64,000 nt of DNA from Nocardia fluminea (GTDB lineage Bacteria > Actinomycetota > Actinomycetes > Mycobacteriales > Mycobacteriaceae): positions 4,216,001 to 4,280,000 of the forward strand of contig NZ_PJMW01000002.1 of assembly GCF_002846365.1 (NCBI RefSeq), in the 5' to 3' direction. A model generated the notes under the pieces. That model did no database searches. It worked only from the letters and a program-made list of their open reading frames with translations, and was not told the DNA's origin. Of this stretch, positions 7,059 through 15,944 are shown one piece after another. A program made the translations under genes and the position numbers. Positions within the stretch are counted from its first letter, which is position 1, and every line of letters starts with the position of its first letter.

Positions 7059-9314
7059 CTACTGCGCGGTCGACTTGAACCGGCGCAGGCGCAGGCTGTT
7101 GCTCACCACGAACACCGAGCTGAACGCCATCGCGGCGCCGGCCAGCATCGGGTTGAGCAACCCCGCCATGGCCAGCGGGATGGCGGCCACGTTGTAGGCG
7201 AAGGCCCAGAACAGGTTGCCCTTGATCGTGGCCAGAGTGCGGCGCGACAGGCGGATCGCGTCGGCTGCGGCACGCAGGTCGCCGCGCACGAGGGTGAGGT
7301 CGCTGGCCTCGATGGCGACGTCGGTGCCGGTACCCATCGACAGACCGAGGTCGGCCTGGGCCAGCGCGGCAGCGTCGTTCACGCCGTCACCGACCATGGC
7401 GACGACCTTGCCCTCGGCTTGCAGCCGCTTGACGGTGTCGACCTTGTCCTGCGGCAGGACCTCGGCGATGACCTCGTCGATGCCGACTTCGTCGCCGATG
7501 GTGCGGGCCGCGCGGGCATTGTCACCAGTGAGCAGGATCGGGGTGAGACCCAGTTCACGGAATTGCGAGATCGCCTGTGCCGAGGTCGGTTTCACCGCGT
7601 CGGCGACCACCAGCACGCCGCGCGCCTTACCGTCCCAGCCGATCGCAACCGCGGTCTTACCCGCCGACTCGGCGTCGGTCATCGCCGTTGCCAGCGCTTC
7701 GGGAAGGGGCTGTGACCAATCGGCCAGCAGTCGCGCCCGGCCGACGATCACGGCCTTTCCGTCGATCACACCCTGCACGCCGAGGCCTTCGATGTTGGCG
7801 AAGCCCTCGACCGGCAGGAGTGTGCCGACCTTGTCCCGCGCCGCTTTGGCTATGGCTTGGGCGATCGGGTGTTCGGACGAATCCTCCAGCGCACCAGCGA
7901 GTTCCAGCACCTGTTCATCGTCCTCGCTGTCGGCGGGGATCACGTCGAGCAGAGTCATCTTGCCGGTGGTGACGGTGCCGGTCTTGTCCAGCACGATCGT
8001 GTCGACCTTGCGGGTCGATTCCAGCACCTCGGGCCCCTTGATCAGGATGCCCAGTTGCGCGCCGCGTCCGGTACCCACCATCAATGCGGTCGGAGTGGCC
8101 AGGCCCAGGGCGCACGGGCAAGCGATGATCAGCACCGCGACACCTGCGGTGAACGCCGCCGCAATTGCGCCACCGGTGCCGAGCCAGAATCCGAGCGTGG
8201 CCACTGCCAGCGCGATGACGATCGGCACGAAGATGCCGGAGATCCGGTCGGCCAGGCGTTGTGCCTGTGCCTTGCCGGTCTGCGCGTCCTCGACGAGTTG
8301 TGCCATCTGGGCGAGCTGGGTGTCGGCGCCGATCCTGGTGGCGCGTACGACGAGTCGTCCGCCGACGTTCACGGTGGCACCGGTGACGGCGTCGTCCACG
8401 CTGACCTCCACCGGCACCGACTCGCCGGTGAGCATGGACGCGTCGACCGCCGACGTCCCCTCGGTGATCACACCGTCGGTGGCGATCTTCTCGCCCGGCC
8501 GCACGATAAACTCGTCACCGACAGCCAACTGCTCCACCGGAATTCGCGTCTCGACGCCGTCGCGCAGCACCGCGACGTCCTTCGCGCCGAGCTCGAGCAG
8601 GGCCTTCAGCGCCGCGCCCGCGCGTCGCTTGGACCGTGCTTCGAAGTAGCGCCCGGCCAGGATGAACGTGGTCACACCCGCCGCGGCTTCGAGGTAGATG
8701 CTGCCGGTGCCGTCCATCCGCGCGATGGTGAATTCGAACGGGTGCGTCATTCCCGGCGTGCCCGCCGTGCCCCAGAACAGCGCGTACAGCGACCAGCCGA
8801 ACGCGGCGAGCGTGCCCATCGACACCAGGGTGTCCATGGTGGCGGTGCCGTGCTTCAGGTTCGTCCACGCGGCTCTGTGGAAGGGCAGCGCGCCCCAGAT
8901 CACGACCGGTGCGGCCAGCGTGAGCGAGAGCCACTGCCAGTTGGTGAACTGCAACGCCGGGATCATCGCCATCGCGATCACCGGCACGGTGAGCAGCGCC
9001 GACACGATCAGCCGGGTGCGCAGCGAGGCCGTCGGGTCCGCGTCGGCGGTCGGCGTCTCGTCGGTCTCCGGCTTTTTCGGCGCGGGGAGCGCCGCGGTGT
9101 AACCGGCCTGTTCGACGGTGGCGATCAGCGCTTCGGGGGAGACGTCACCGGTGAAGTCGACGCGCGCCTTCTCGGTCGCGTAGTTGACCGTGGCGGTGAC
9201 CCCGTCGAGCTTGTTGAGCTTCTTCTCGATCCGGTTCGCGCAGGAAGCGCAGGTCATGCCACCGATCACCAGTTCTACCTGGCCGGTGCCCGGTGGGTGC
9301 GTCACGGTGGTCAT
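7059..9314 (-). CDS. copA: P1B-type copper-exporting ATPase CopA
   Basis: The 751-aa ATPase exports Cu(I) from the cytoplasm using ATP. An N-terminal HMA domain carries GMTCASC (about residues 15-21). Eight membrane segments follow, with the TGES actuator motif, the ion-binding CPCALG in helix 6 ([13 protein letters not shown]), the [10 protein letters not shown] phosphorylation site, the SEHP motif and [10 protein letters not shown]. All catalytic residues are present and the length is normal for the family. The ATG at 9314 is preferred because GGAG lies 6 bases upstream; 9326 is an alternative. It is the last gene of the minus-strand unit copZ, MFS, copper-binding protein, copA, probably transcribed from the CsoR-controlled promoter at about 12.2 kb. 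Confidence 0.96.
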   Translation of the reverse strand: MTTVTHPPGTGQVELVIGGMTCASCANRIEKKLNKLDGVTATVNYATEKARVDFTGDVSPEALIATVEQAGYTAALPAPKKPETDETPTADADPTASLRTRLIVSALLTVPVIAMAMIPALQFTNWQWLSLTLAAPVVIWGALPFHRAAWTNLKHGTATMDTLVSMGTLAAFGWSLYALFWGTAGTPGMTHPFEFTIARMDGTGSIYLEAAAGVTTFILAGRYFEARSKRRAGAALKALLELGAKDVAVLRDGVETRIPVEQLAVGDEFIVRPGEKIATDGVITEGTSAVDASMLTGESVPVEVSVDDAVTGATVNVGGRLVVRATRIGADTQLAQMAQLVEDAQTGKAQAQRLADRISGIFVPIVIALAVATLGFWLGTGGAIAAAFTAGVAVLIIACPCALGLATPTALMVGTGRGAQLGILIKGPEVLESTRKVDTIVLDKTGTVTTGKMTLLDVIPADSEDDEQVLELAGALEDSSEHPIAQAIAKAARDKVGTLLPVEGFANIEGLGVQGVIDGKAVIVGRARLLADWSQPLPEALATAMTDAESAGKTAVAIGWDGKARGVLVVADAVKPTSAQAISQFRELGLTPILLTGDNARAARTIGDEVGIDEVIAEVLPQDKVDTVKRLQAEGKVVAMVGDGVNDAAALAQADLGLSMGTGTDVAIEASDLTLVRGDLRAAADAIRLSRRTLATIKGNLFWAFAYNVAAIPLAMAGLLNPMLAGAAMAFSSVFVVSNSLRLRRFKSTAQ

Positions 9315-9402
9315 GGGGTGCTCCATTCTCGTGTTGGCAGTGCTGAAGAGTTGGGGGTCAGTAGCTTGCTTGTCATCGAATGTTCCTGTCGTCCAGCGGT
9401 GT

Positions 9403-10353
9403 TCAGTGTCCGTGGCCGGGTGTGCCGTGGTTGGCGGGTGCGGGGGTCGGCGCCGCCGGTGCTGCCGCGGCCTGGTTTGCGGTGGCCACACTGAGAGTGA
9501 ATTCGGCGGTGCGCACCACGCCCTGGTGCTGGAAGTCCAGGAACAGGCGGTAGTTGCCGGTGCTCGGTGCGTTCACCACGAAGTCGATGCCGGGACCGGC
9601 GGGAGTTACCCCGTCGCCGGGTGCGCCTTCCGGGTGAACGTGCAGGTAGGCGAGGTCGGCGGCGCGCAGCGCGACCAGGTGACCGTAGGCGCCGAGGTAG
9701 GGCTGCAGGTCGGTGACCGGGGTGCCGTTGCGGCTGACCGAGAGCGTCACCTTCGACGCCGTGCCCGGGGTGACCGTGCCGTTCAGAGCGACTGTGTACT
9801 CGCCGACCTGCGCGGTGGCCGCCGGAGCCGGGAGCGCCTGGACATCGTAGTTGCCTGCGACTCGCAGATCGGTACCGAGCGTCAGGTTCGACCCGTCCGC
9901 GGGGGTGAAGTCGGCGAAGACGCGGTAGTCACCGGCCCGGCTCAGATTCAGTGGCACGGACCAGGTCCCGGCCGGATCCAGCACCGGGTGCACGTGCTGG
10001 AAACCGGCCATGTCACGTCGCACCACGATCAGGTGCAGGTCCTTGTCGTGGCTGGTTTGGTACTTGGTGACCGGTGCTCCGGCGGCGTCGAGGATGCGGA
10101 AAGAGACCGTCGTCTGTGCTGCGGTCGTGGTGTTCGGCTTGTTCAAGGCGAGGGTGTAACCCTGGTCGGTGACCAGCAGGCCACCAGGTAGATCGGCCGA
10201 AGGTGCACTGTCACTGGGTGCGGCGTGTCCGCCGTGTCCGGCAGGAGCACTCGCACTAGGGTCGGGGCCGATCGTCGCGCCGGCGGCGACGGCAATCCCG
10301 AAGACCGCGGCGAGGCCGAGGGCGAATCCGGCGAACTTGGTGGTGGCGTTCAT
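9403..10353 (-). CDS. His-rich exported copper-binding protein
   Basis: The 316-aa protein has an N-terminal signal or anchor segment ([20 protein letters not shown]) and a His-rich linker (AGHGGHAAP). Two related beta-sandwich domains follow, at about residues 60-155 and 185-290. Each contains a [15 protein letters not shown] or [17 protein letters not shown] block followed by a [18 protein letters not shown] strand. The C-terminus is His-rich (NHGTPGHGH). Proteins of this type sit between copZ and copA in actinobacterial copper operons. Periplasmic copper binding or delivery is inferred from the internal duplication, the His clusters and the operon. Confidence 0.85.
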   Translation of the reverse strand: MNATTKFAGFALGLAAVFGIAVAAGATIGPDPSASAPAGHGGHAAPSDSAPSADLPGGLLVTDQGYTLALNKPNTTTAAQTTVSFRILDAAGAPVTKYQTSHDKDLHLIVVRRDMAGFQHVHPVLDPAGTWSVPLNLSRAGDYRVFADFTPADGSNLTLGTDLRVAGNYDVQALPAPAATAQVGEYTVALNGTVTPGTASKVTLSVSRNGTPVTDLQPYLGAYGHLVALRAADLAYLHVHPEGAPGDGVTPAGPGIDFVVNAPSTGNYRLFLDFQHQGVVRTAEFTLSVATANQAAAAPAAPTPAPANHGTPGHGH

Positions 10354-10401
10354 CGAGAGCTCCGTACTTTCTGTATGCGGTCTTCCGAGATGAGGATCGA
10401 G

Positions 10402-11772
10402 TTAGCTGACACGGACAGGCTGACCTGTGTCACGTGGCCACTGCCGGTGAGCTGAGTCGATGATGTAGGGGTGGGTGTGTTGGTAGAGGCGGTCGCTGAT
10501 GCGGATCGCGTCGACCAGGCGGGCGGGGTCGATGGTGCCGACCTCGTGCAGGTGGGTGATCTGCTCGGGGTCGCTGTGCGGCCAGGACCGCAGTGCGACT
10601 GTGATTCCGACGGCGGCGAGCACCATCAGCACCACCCAGGTGGTGGTGAAACCTGCTGCGCTGGTGAGCCATCCGGCGATCGGGTAGGTGAGCAGCCAGG
10701 CCAGGTGCGACAGCGAGAACTGGGCGGCGAAGAGTGCGGCACGGTCACTTGGCTGCGACGAGCGGCGCAGGACTTGACCGGTGGGGGTGAGTACCGTGGC
10801 GGTGCCCGCGCCGATCACGGCCCAGACCGCGATCGCGGCACCCCAACGCCATTGGCCGCCGTCGGCGGTCGACAGCGCGACGGCCGAGCCGAGGCCGAGG
10901 ATCAATGTCGCGGCGCCGGACAGCATCACCGGACGCGCGCCGATGCGGTCGAGGACGCGTGGTAGTGACAGAGCGATGATCATCGTGCCGAACCCGTTGG
11001 CCGCCAACAGCAGTGCCACGCCGGTTTGGGTTCCGCCGAGGGTGTCACGAACGTAGTTGACGGTGTTGACCATGATCACCGAACCTGCCGCTGCAACAGC
11101 CAGGTTCAGGCCGAGCAGGCCGCGCAGCCGAGGAGTGGCGGCGAAGATCCGCATGCCGACCGCGATCCGATCGCGGAAGTCGGCGTCCACGGAGGTGTTC
11201 GCGTCGGGAATTCGGGTCGAGATCACCAGCGCTGCCGAGACCACGAAGCCGATCGCAGTGCCGACGAACAGCCAGTGGAAACTGATCAGGGTCAGCGCGG
11301 CCGCGGCCAGCATCGGGCTAAGCAGCGTTTCCATGGTCGCCGCCAGTTGGGCGGCCGACAGGGCGCGGGTGTAGTCACGTTCGTCGGGCAGGATATCGGG
11401 GATCACTGCCTGATACGTGGGAGTGAACGCGGCCGAGGCTGTTTGCAGGACCGCGATCAGGACGTAGATATGCCAGATCTGGTCGATGAAGGGCAGCGCC
11501 AGTACGACGCCGCCGCGAATCACGTTGAGCGAGACCAGGAACAGCCGGCGGGGGAATCGGTCGGCATAGGCGGCCACGATCGGAGCGACGGTGACGTAGA
11601 CGGCCATCTTGATGGTCAAAGCGGTGCCGAGCACGGCTCCGGCGTCGGCTCCGGCGAGTTCGTAGGCGAGCAGTCCGAGCGCGACCGTGGTCAGGCCGGT
11701 GCCGAACAGGGCGGTCATCTGTGCGGTGAACAACCGCATGTAATCGCGGTTGGCGAACAGTGACGTGATCAT
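10402..11772 (-). CDS. MFS transporter in the copper operon
   Basis: The 456-aa protein has 12 predicted membrane segments with the MFS-type loop DRFPRRLFLV between helices 2 and 3 (residues 70-80). A hydrophilic C-terminal extension of about 55 residues (HSDPEQITHLHEVGTIDPARL...RLYQHTHPYIIDS) is His-containing and probably cytoplasmic. It follows copZ by 132 bases and precedes the His-rich copper protein by 48 bases. The family resembles the DHA3-like efflux group. The substrate cannot be read from sequence, but the operon context suggests copper or a copper complex. Confidence 0.85.
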   Translation of the reverse strand: MITSLFANRDYMRLFTAQMTALFGTGLTTVALGLLAYELAGADAGAVLGTALTIKMAVYVTVAPIVAAYADRFPRRLFLVSLNVIRGGVVLALPFIDQIWHIYVLIAVLQTASAAFTPTYQAVIPDILPDERDYTRALSAAQLAATMETLLSPMLAAAALTLISFHWLFVGTAIGFVVSAALVISTRIPDANTSVDADFRDRIAVGMRIFAATPRLRGLLGLNLAVAAAGSVIMVNTVNYVRDTLGGTQTGVALLLAANGFGTMIIALSLPRVLDRIGARPVMLSGAATLILGLGSAVALSTADGGQWRWGAAIAVWAVIGAGTATVLTPTGQVLRRSSQPSDRAALFAAQFSLSHLAWLLTYPIAGWLTSAAGFTTTWVVLMVLAAVGITVALRSWPHSDPEQITHLHEVGTIDPARLVDAIRISDRLYQHTHPYIIDSAHRQWPRDTGQPVRVS

Positions 11773-11859
11773 CGGGGTTGTCCTTCTACTTCTGTGGCAG
11801 TGCGTGGCACCTGCTGAGCGGAGCTACCCGTCCAGACGCGCTGACTTCCCCGAGGATGG

Positions 11860-11896
11860 CCACCGTGTCATCGAGTCGGAGTCGATGACACGGTGG
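11860..11896 (-). terminator. Perfect 15-bp hairpin between copZ and the MFS gene
   Basis: CCACCGTGTCATCGA (11860-11874) pairs perfectly with TCGATGACACGGTGG (11882-11896) around a 7-base loop. It starts 8 bases after the copZ stop. There is no T-run, so it may be a partial terminator or an RNA-processing or stabilising element that sets copZ mRNA above the downstream genes. Confidence 0.65.
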
Positions 11897-11904
11897 CGGG
11901 GGTG

Positions 11905-12126
11905 TCAGTTCTGGACGAGTTCGTAGCCGAGGTTCTCGACGGTGTCCTGGATCAGCGCGTCGTCGATCGCGCCTGCGCCGATGACGGTCATCCGGCCGGT
12001 GGCGAGTTCGATGTCGACACCGTTGATGCCGTCGAGCTTGCCGATCTCGTTCTTGACCTTGCCGACGCAGCTGCCACACGACATGCCCGAAACGACGTAG
12101 GTGCTGGTGCTGTTGTTGGTGCTCAT
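11905..12126 (-). CDS. copZ: Copper chaperone CopZ (HMA domain)
   Basis: The 73-aa protein is a single heavy-metal-associated domain with the Cu(I) site GMSCGSCVGKV (about residues 14-24) and the usual beta-alpha-beta pattern ending VENLGYELVQN. It carries Cu(I) in the cytoplasm and hands it to CopA. It is the first gene of the minus-strand copper unit and lies directly behind two CsoR-type boxes. Length and motif are complete. Confidence 0.95.
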   Translation of the reverse strand: MSTNNSTSTYVVSGMSCGSCVGKVKNEIGKLDGINGVDIELATGRMTVIGAGAIDDALIQDTVENLGYELVQN

Positions 12127-12195
12127 GACCGTTTGTCTCCTTGTGCTTCAGGGGCGTTCCGAGAGCAGACCATACGACAAACCAGGCGCGCTGTC

Positions 12196-12210
12196 TACCC
12201 CTAGGGGGTA
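12196..12210. promoter_or_regulatory. CsoR-type copper operator 1
   Basis: TACCCCTAGGGGGTA is an inverted repeat of the CsoR/RicR class (TACCCC-GGGGTA) in the gap between copZ and the divergent FAD reductase. It is nearer copZ. CsoR repressors release such sites when Cu(I) binds. No csoR gene is seen in this window. Confidence 0.85.
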
Positions 12211-12230
12211 TGCGTATAAGTGACTACCAG

Positions 12231-12245
12231 TACCCCCAAGGGGTA
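12231..12245. promoter_or_regulatory. CsoR-type copper operator 2
   Basis: TACCCCCAAGGGGTA is a second copy of the same inverted repeat, 35 bp from the first. It ends 14 bases before the reductase start codon at 12260, so each divergent gene has its own box. Confidence 0.85.
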
Positions 12246-12259
12246 TGTATGGTGGCGGG

Positions 12260-13441
12260 ATGACAAAGTTGAATCGGATCGTCGTTGTCGGAGCTTCGCT
12301 GGCGGGACTGCGCGCAGTGCAGGCGTTACGCGCTGCGGATTTCGCCGGTGACATCACCTTGATCGGCGCGGAAAACCACGCACCCTATAACCGGCCGCCC
12401 CTGTCGAAAAGCGTCCTGGACGGCGACGGCGACATCACCCTGCCCGGCGCGGAGCAGCTCGAGGACGGTTGGCTGCGCAACCGGCGAGCCGCTGCGCTGC
12501 GCACAGCCGATCGCCTGGTCGTCCTCGATGACGGCTCGGAAATCGCCTTCGATGGACTGGTCGTGGCGACCGGCGCGAGCCCGCGCCGCTTCGATGCGCA
12601 GCCCGCGGGCGTGCACAGCCTGCGAACCGTCGACGACGCTCTCGCCTTGCGGACCGAACTCGAGGCTGCACCCGGTCACGTCACGGTGATCGGCGGCGGT
12701 TTCATCGGCAGCGAGGTGGCCTCCACGGCTCGACGTCAGGGAATCTCGGTAACTCTTGTCGATGCCGGATCCCACCCCATGGCCGCGACATTGGGGTCGA
12801 ACGGCGCGCAGTGGCTCGCCCGACACCACGAGCGGCACGGCGTCGATCTCGTATCCGGGGTTCGAGCCCTCGGCTTTGATGGTGAAAGCCGCGCCACCGC
12901 AGTGCTGTTGAGTGATGGTCGTCGAATTCCCACCGATGTCGTCGTCGCGGGCACCGGCGTCGAGCCGAATACCGATTGGCTGCGCGAGAGTGGGCTGAAG
13001 CTCGACAACGGTGTCGTCTGCACCAGTTCGCTGTTCGCTGAAGGGGAGTCGTCGATCGTCGCTGCCGGTGATGTCTCGCGGTGGTCGCACCCGCTCTACC
13101 ACGGCGAACTCGTCCGCGTCGAACACTGGGCCAACGCCAATGAACAGGGAGCCTTAGCTGCTCGTAACCTCCTCGTCGGGCCCGCCGAAGCCGAAACCTA
13201 TGCGGCAGTACCGTCTTTCGCGACGCATATTCACGGTGCCCGCATTCAGATCGCGGGCATGCCCGCACTCTCCGACGAGGAGTACGTGCTCCTCGACGAG
13301 TCGACTGAGGACCGCCTCGTGGTCGCGTTCTCCTCACGCGGCGTTCTCGTCGGTGCGGTAGCGGTGAACGCGCCGAAGGATCTCATCCGACTCAAGCGCG
13401 CCATTGCCGCACGCACCTCGCGTGATGAGGCCGTGGCTTGA
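12260..13441 (+). CDS. FAD-dependent ferredoxin-reductase-like oxidoreductase
   Basis: The 393-aa flavoprotein has an N-terminal FAD Rossmann motif (VVVGASLAGLRAVQ), the PYNRPPLSK segment typical of the ferredoxin/rubredoxin reductase group, an NAD(P)H Rossmann motif (VTVIGGGFIGSEVAS) near residue 145, a second FAD motif (SIVAAGDVSRW), and a reductase C-terminal domain. The ATG at 12260 is preferred because an upstream ATG overlaps CsoR box 2. It is divergent from copZ and presumably copper-induced. The electron acceptor is unknown; a role in countering copper-driven redox stress or damage is inferred. Confidence 0.88.
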   Translation: MTKLNRIVVVGASLAGLRAVQALRAADFAGDITLIGAENHAPYNRPPLSKSVLDGDGDITLPGAEQLEDGWLRNRRAAALRTADRLVVLDDGSEIAFDGLVVATGASPRRFDAQPAGVHSLRTVDDALALRTELEAAPGHVTVIGGGFIGSEVASTARRQGISVTLVDAGSHPMAATLGSNGAQWLARHHERHGVDLVSGVRALGFDGESRATAVLLSDGRRIPTDVVVAGTGVEPNTDWLRESGLKLDNGVVCTSSLFAEGESSIVAAGDVSRWSHPLYHGELVRVEHWANANEQGALAARNLLVGPAEAETYAAVPSFATHIHGARIQIAGMPALSDEEYVLLDESTEDRLVVAFSSRGVLVGAVAVNAPKDLIRLKRAIAARTSRDEAVA

Positions 13442-13571
13442 CGGACCGAATGCATCGCAGGCTGTAGCCCGGCCAGCCTGGCATCGGATCTGCCGCCCGT
13501 CGGATGGGGCGACGTCTCGAATCGGCGCCCCACCCCGGATGCGTTGACAAAGCAGCGATGAACCGGCTAAA

Positions 13572-13588
13572 TACTAAATTGCTTAGTA
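13572..13588. promoter_or_regulatory. BlaI-type box 1 (17 bp), upstream of GNAT gene
   Basis: TACTAAATTGCTTAGTA is an inverted repeat with TACTAA/TTAGTA arms, ending 21 bases before the GTG at 13610. It matches the TAC-N11-GTA operator repeated through the window. Confidence 0.75.
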
Positions 13589-13609
13589 GATGAGAAACGA
13601 AAGGTTCGT

Positions 13610-14359
13610 GTGATTCGGCGGCCCGTATCTGTGACACCCGAGAGGGTGTCCGCTCGAACGAGCGCGGGCGCGACCGACACTCCTGAGCGCGTCATGCCGA
13701 GGCGTAGTCCGCCCTTCGCGATGGTGGTGCCGGTGATGCGCTATTACGCATCGCGTGTTCTGCGGCCGATGATCACCTCGCTGCGTACCCCGCCTCGTAT
13801 CACCCTGGCCGGTCGAACCTCGCATGGTGAAGCGGTCACCCTGCGCCCGCCGCGACTGTCCGACGCCGCTACCTGGCGCGAAATTCGAATCGCCGACCGT
13901 CTCGCGATCGAGCCGTTCTGGGTGACAGACAATCGCGGCTGGGAGGCGCGCCATCGGGAGCGGATATGGATCCACGAGTGGCTGTGGTCGAGGTCGGAGG
14001 CGAAGGCCGGTCGCATCGTACGCACTGTGATCGAGGTCGATGGACAATTCGCCGGGCAATGTGACCTGTGGATACAACCACACGACGAGCGCGGCGAACT
14101 CAGTATCTGGGTCGATTCCCGACTGGCTGGACGCGGCATCGCGGGCGCGGCAGGTCGCCTGCTCATCGGCTACGCCTTCGACCAGTTGGGTCTCGCGCGG
14201 GTCACGGCACCGATCGATGTGGACAACGCCCATTCGGCTCGCTTTGCCCGCCGGATCGGTCTGGTGCGCGAGGGAACGATGATCAGCTACCTCAGCGTCG
14301 GCGGCAGACGCCGCGACCACGATCTCTGGGCAGTTTCCGCGCAAGCTTGGACGCGGTAG
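13610..14359 (+). CDS. GNAT-family N-acetyltransferase (RimJ-like)
   Basis: The GTG at 13610 has AAAGG five bases upstream. ATGs at 13694 and 13736 are alternatives, and the first 40 residues look poorly conserved. From about residue 65 the protein has the RimJ/RimL-like GNAT fold: TLRPPRLSDAATWREIR opening, the acetyl-CoA loop region SRLAGRGIAGAAGRLLIGYAF, then ARVTAPIDVDNAHSARFARRIGLVREG. Such enzymes acetylate N-termini or small molecules with acetyl-CoA. It lies directly behind a BlaI-type box, so it is likely a regulon member. The substrate is unknown. Confidence 0.82.
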   Translation: MIRRPVSVTPERVSARTSAGATDTPERVMPRRSPPFAMVVPVMRYYASRVLRPMITSLRTPPRITLAGRTSHGEAVTLRPPRLSDAATWREIRIADRLAIEPFWVTDNRGWEARHRERIWIHEWLWSRSEAKAGRIVRTVIEVDGQFAGQCDLWIQPHDERGELSIWVDSRLAGRGIAGAAGRLLIGYAFDQLGLARVTAPIDVDNAHSARFARRIGLVREGTMISYLSVGGRRRDHDLWAVSAQAWTR

Positions 14360-14442
14360 CCGTCTGCTGAATGAGGCGGAGTCAGTAGTGACGCAGTGAG
14401 ATGCCGAGCGTGCGCCCGAGTGGTCCCGATGACGTCCTCGAA

Positions 14443-14459
14443 TACGTAGAGATATAGTA
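14443..14459. promoter_or_regulatory. BlaI-type box 2, upstream of blaI copy 1
   Basis: TACGTAGAGATATAGTA matches the TAC-N11-GTA operator and lies 58 bases upstream of the BlaI-type repressor start at 14518, fitting autoregulation. Confidence 0.65.
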
Positions 14460-14517
14460 TGTGTTGGCACGCCGGACGCCGCCGCGGCACGGTCGAGCGG
14501 AGGACGGGAGAACGACG

Positions 14518-14892
14518 ATGGGTCATCGCTTCGGAGAGCTGGAAGCGGTTGTGATGGATCGCGTCTGGTCGGCCGACGACACCATCACCGTCCGGCAGGT
14601 CTACGACGACTTGCTGCGTGACCGCGAGATCGCCTACACGACCGTCATGACGACCATGGACAACCTGCATCGCAAGGGTTGGCTCGAGCGGGAACGTCTC
14701 GGCAAGGCCTATACCTACTGGGCCACCTTGACGCGTGAGCAGTACAGCGCGAAGCTGATGCGCGACGCCCTCGGCGACGGTGGTCGATCCGATCTGGTGC
14801 TGGCTCACTTCATTGATCAGATCACCGAAGATGAATCGAACGCACTGCGAACTGTGCTGCGGGGATTGACGTCTCGGCGGAAGAAGGACTGA
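14518..14892 (+). CDS. BlaI/MecI-type repressor, copy 1
   Basis: GGAGGACGGGAG just upstream supports the ATG at 14518. The 124-aa protein has the BlaI winged helix: HRFGELEAVVMDRVWSADD, then the recognition helix in YTTVMTTMDNLHRKGWLERE (about residues 42-61), then a C-terminal dimerisation region with a KAYTYWATLTREQYSAKLM segment like the protease-sensitive region of BlaI. It lacks the Cys hook of copper-sensing CopY, so protease-triggered derepression by an M56 (BlaR1-like) enzyme is more likely than direct copper sensing. Two paralogues are at 25931 and 28833. Confidence 0.9.
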   Translation: MGHRFGELEAVVMDRVWSADDTITVRQVYDDLLRDREIAYTTVMTTMDNLHRKGWLERERLGKAYTYWATLTREQYSAKLMRDALGDGGRSDLVLAHFIDQITEDESNALRTVLRGLTSRRKKD

Positions 14893-15004
14893 ACCACACG
14901 GTCCTGATTTGCCATTGCCCAAGCAGGGCACGGTGATTAGACCGTACGTTCCACGACTTCGATGCGAAATCGGCAACCCTGTAGGCGCTAGAGTCTTCGT
15001 GATC

Positions 15005-15021
15005 TACTATTCAATTTAGTA
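15005..15021. promoter_or_regulatory. BlaI-type box 3, upstream of GCPVC membrane protein
   Basis: TACTATTCAATTTAGTA, with TACTA/TAGTA arms, ends 29 bases before the GTG at 15051. Confidence 0.75.
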
Positions 15022-15050
15022 GTTCGCCGAGTGGTGGAGGAGAGGCGGCC

Positions 15051-15527
15051 GTGACGATCTCGCAGTGGCCGATTCAGCGGTGGTTGGTGGCGCTGGCCGT
15101 AGCGTCGGTGGTCGCTGCGGTGGTGGGCATTCCGACCGGGGTGATTCAGACGCCGTTCTACACGCGGATGACTCCGGTGCTGTGGTGGAACTACCCGATC
15201 TGGTTTCTCACCGCGGTACTCAGTGGTCTTGTCGCAGCGACCTATGTTCGAAGTCGGATGCCGTCGACCACACGCTCGGCGGGGCTGTTCGCCACGCTCG
15301 CATCGGCGTTCGCCGTCGGTTGCCCGGTGTGTAACAAGCTGATCGTGGCACTGCTGGGAGTCAGTGGCGCGCTGAGTATCTGGGCGCCTCTGCAGCCGGT
15401 TATCGCGGTGGCGTCGCTGTCGCTGTTGGTATGGGCGCTGCGTCGCAGACTCATGGGCGAGCGCGTTTGCGTGGCGTCCACACCGGTGGACATGCGCGGT
15501 GTCGAAGCGGATCCCGTGCGTCAGTAA
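15051..15527 (+). CDS. Membrane protein with GCPVCNK motif
   Basis: GGAGGAGAGG upstream supports the GTG start. The 158-aa protein has about four membrane segments (near residues 10-27, 44-62, 73-92 and 98-125). A CPVC motif (AVGCPVCNKLIVALLGVSGAL, about residues 87-107) sits at the start of the third or fourth segment, a Cys-X-X-Cys placement suitable for metal binding or thiol redox. I know of similar uncharacterised actinobacterial membrane proteins but no function. It lies between a BlaI repressor and the complex I-like operon and has its own BlaI-type box. Confidence 0.8.
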   Translation: MTISQWPIQRWLVALAVASVVAAVVGIPTGVIQTPFYTRMTPVLWWNYPIWFLTAVLSGLVAATYVRSRMPSTTRSAGLFATLASAFAVGCPVCNKLIVALLGVSGALSIWAPLQPVIAVASLSLLVWALRRRLMGERVCVASTPVDMRGVEADPVRQ

Positions 15528-15551
15528 TTGCCCGTGTCAGTACCGCCGGTT

Positions 15552-15568
15552 TACGTACCGAAATAGTA
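15552..15568. promoter_or_regulatory. BlaI-type box 4, upstream of complex I-like operon
   Basis: TACGTACCGAAATAGTA lies 34 bases before the nuoA-like ATG at 15603, with an AGGAGGTGA ribosome binding site between them. It is placed to control the whole eight-gene operon. Confidence 0.75.
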
Positions 15569-15602
15569 CTGTCACTCGCGGGGGAGCAGGAGGTGACCGT
15601 CG

Positions 15603-15944
15603 ATGCTCAATCTGCTCGTAGTCCTTGCGGTGGTGGTGGCCTCAACGGCGTTGGTGTACGCGGCGGGCCGCGCCGGGCAATCGGGACCGGTCGCGACCGA
15701 TGTCGCGCCGTTCCTGTCGGGAGCGAAGGCCACCGAGCACGCTGTGTCGCGCTATCACGTGCGCTGGTACACGATCACGATGATCTTCCTGGCTTTCGAC
15801 ATGGAAATGGCGTTCATGTATCCGTGGGCGGTCGTCGTCGCTGATCTCGGGGCCATGGCGGTCGCTGAGATGTTCGGATTCCTGGCTGTGCTGATGATCG
15901 CGGTCGTCTATGCCTGGCGGGAGGGAGCGCTGCGATGGGTCTGA
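15603..15944 (+). CDS. nuoA: NuoA-like complex I membrane subunit
   Basis: The 113-aa protein has three membrane segments and the family signature YHVRWYTITMIFLAFDMEMAF followed by MYPWAVVV, matching the NuoA/ND3 region with its conserved FD.E and PWA. In complex I this subunit sits at the junction of the quinone site and the membrane arm. It is the first gene of an eight-gene plus-strand operon; its stop overlaps the next start by 10 bases. The operon lacks nuoE, F, G and I, and a normal nuoB, C and D. Confidence 0.92.
   Translation: MLNLLVVLAVVVASTALVYAAGRAGQSGPVATDVAPFLSGAKATEHAVSRYHVRWYTITMIFLAFDMEMAFMYPWAVVVADLGAMAVAEMFGFLAVLMIAVVYAWREGALRWV

Noticed and set aside
7216..9494. Long plus-strand frames of 477 and 545 codons opposite copA
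   Set aside because: They are antisense to a gene with all P-type ATPase motifs; such shadows are common in high-GC DNA and their products are low-complexity Arg/Gly/Ser-rich.
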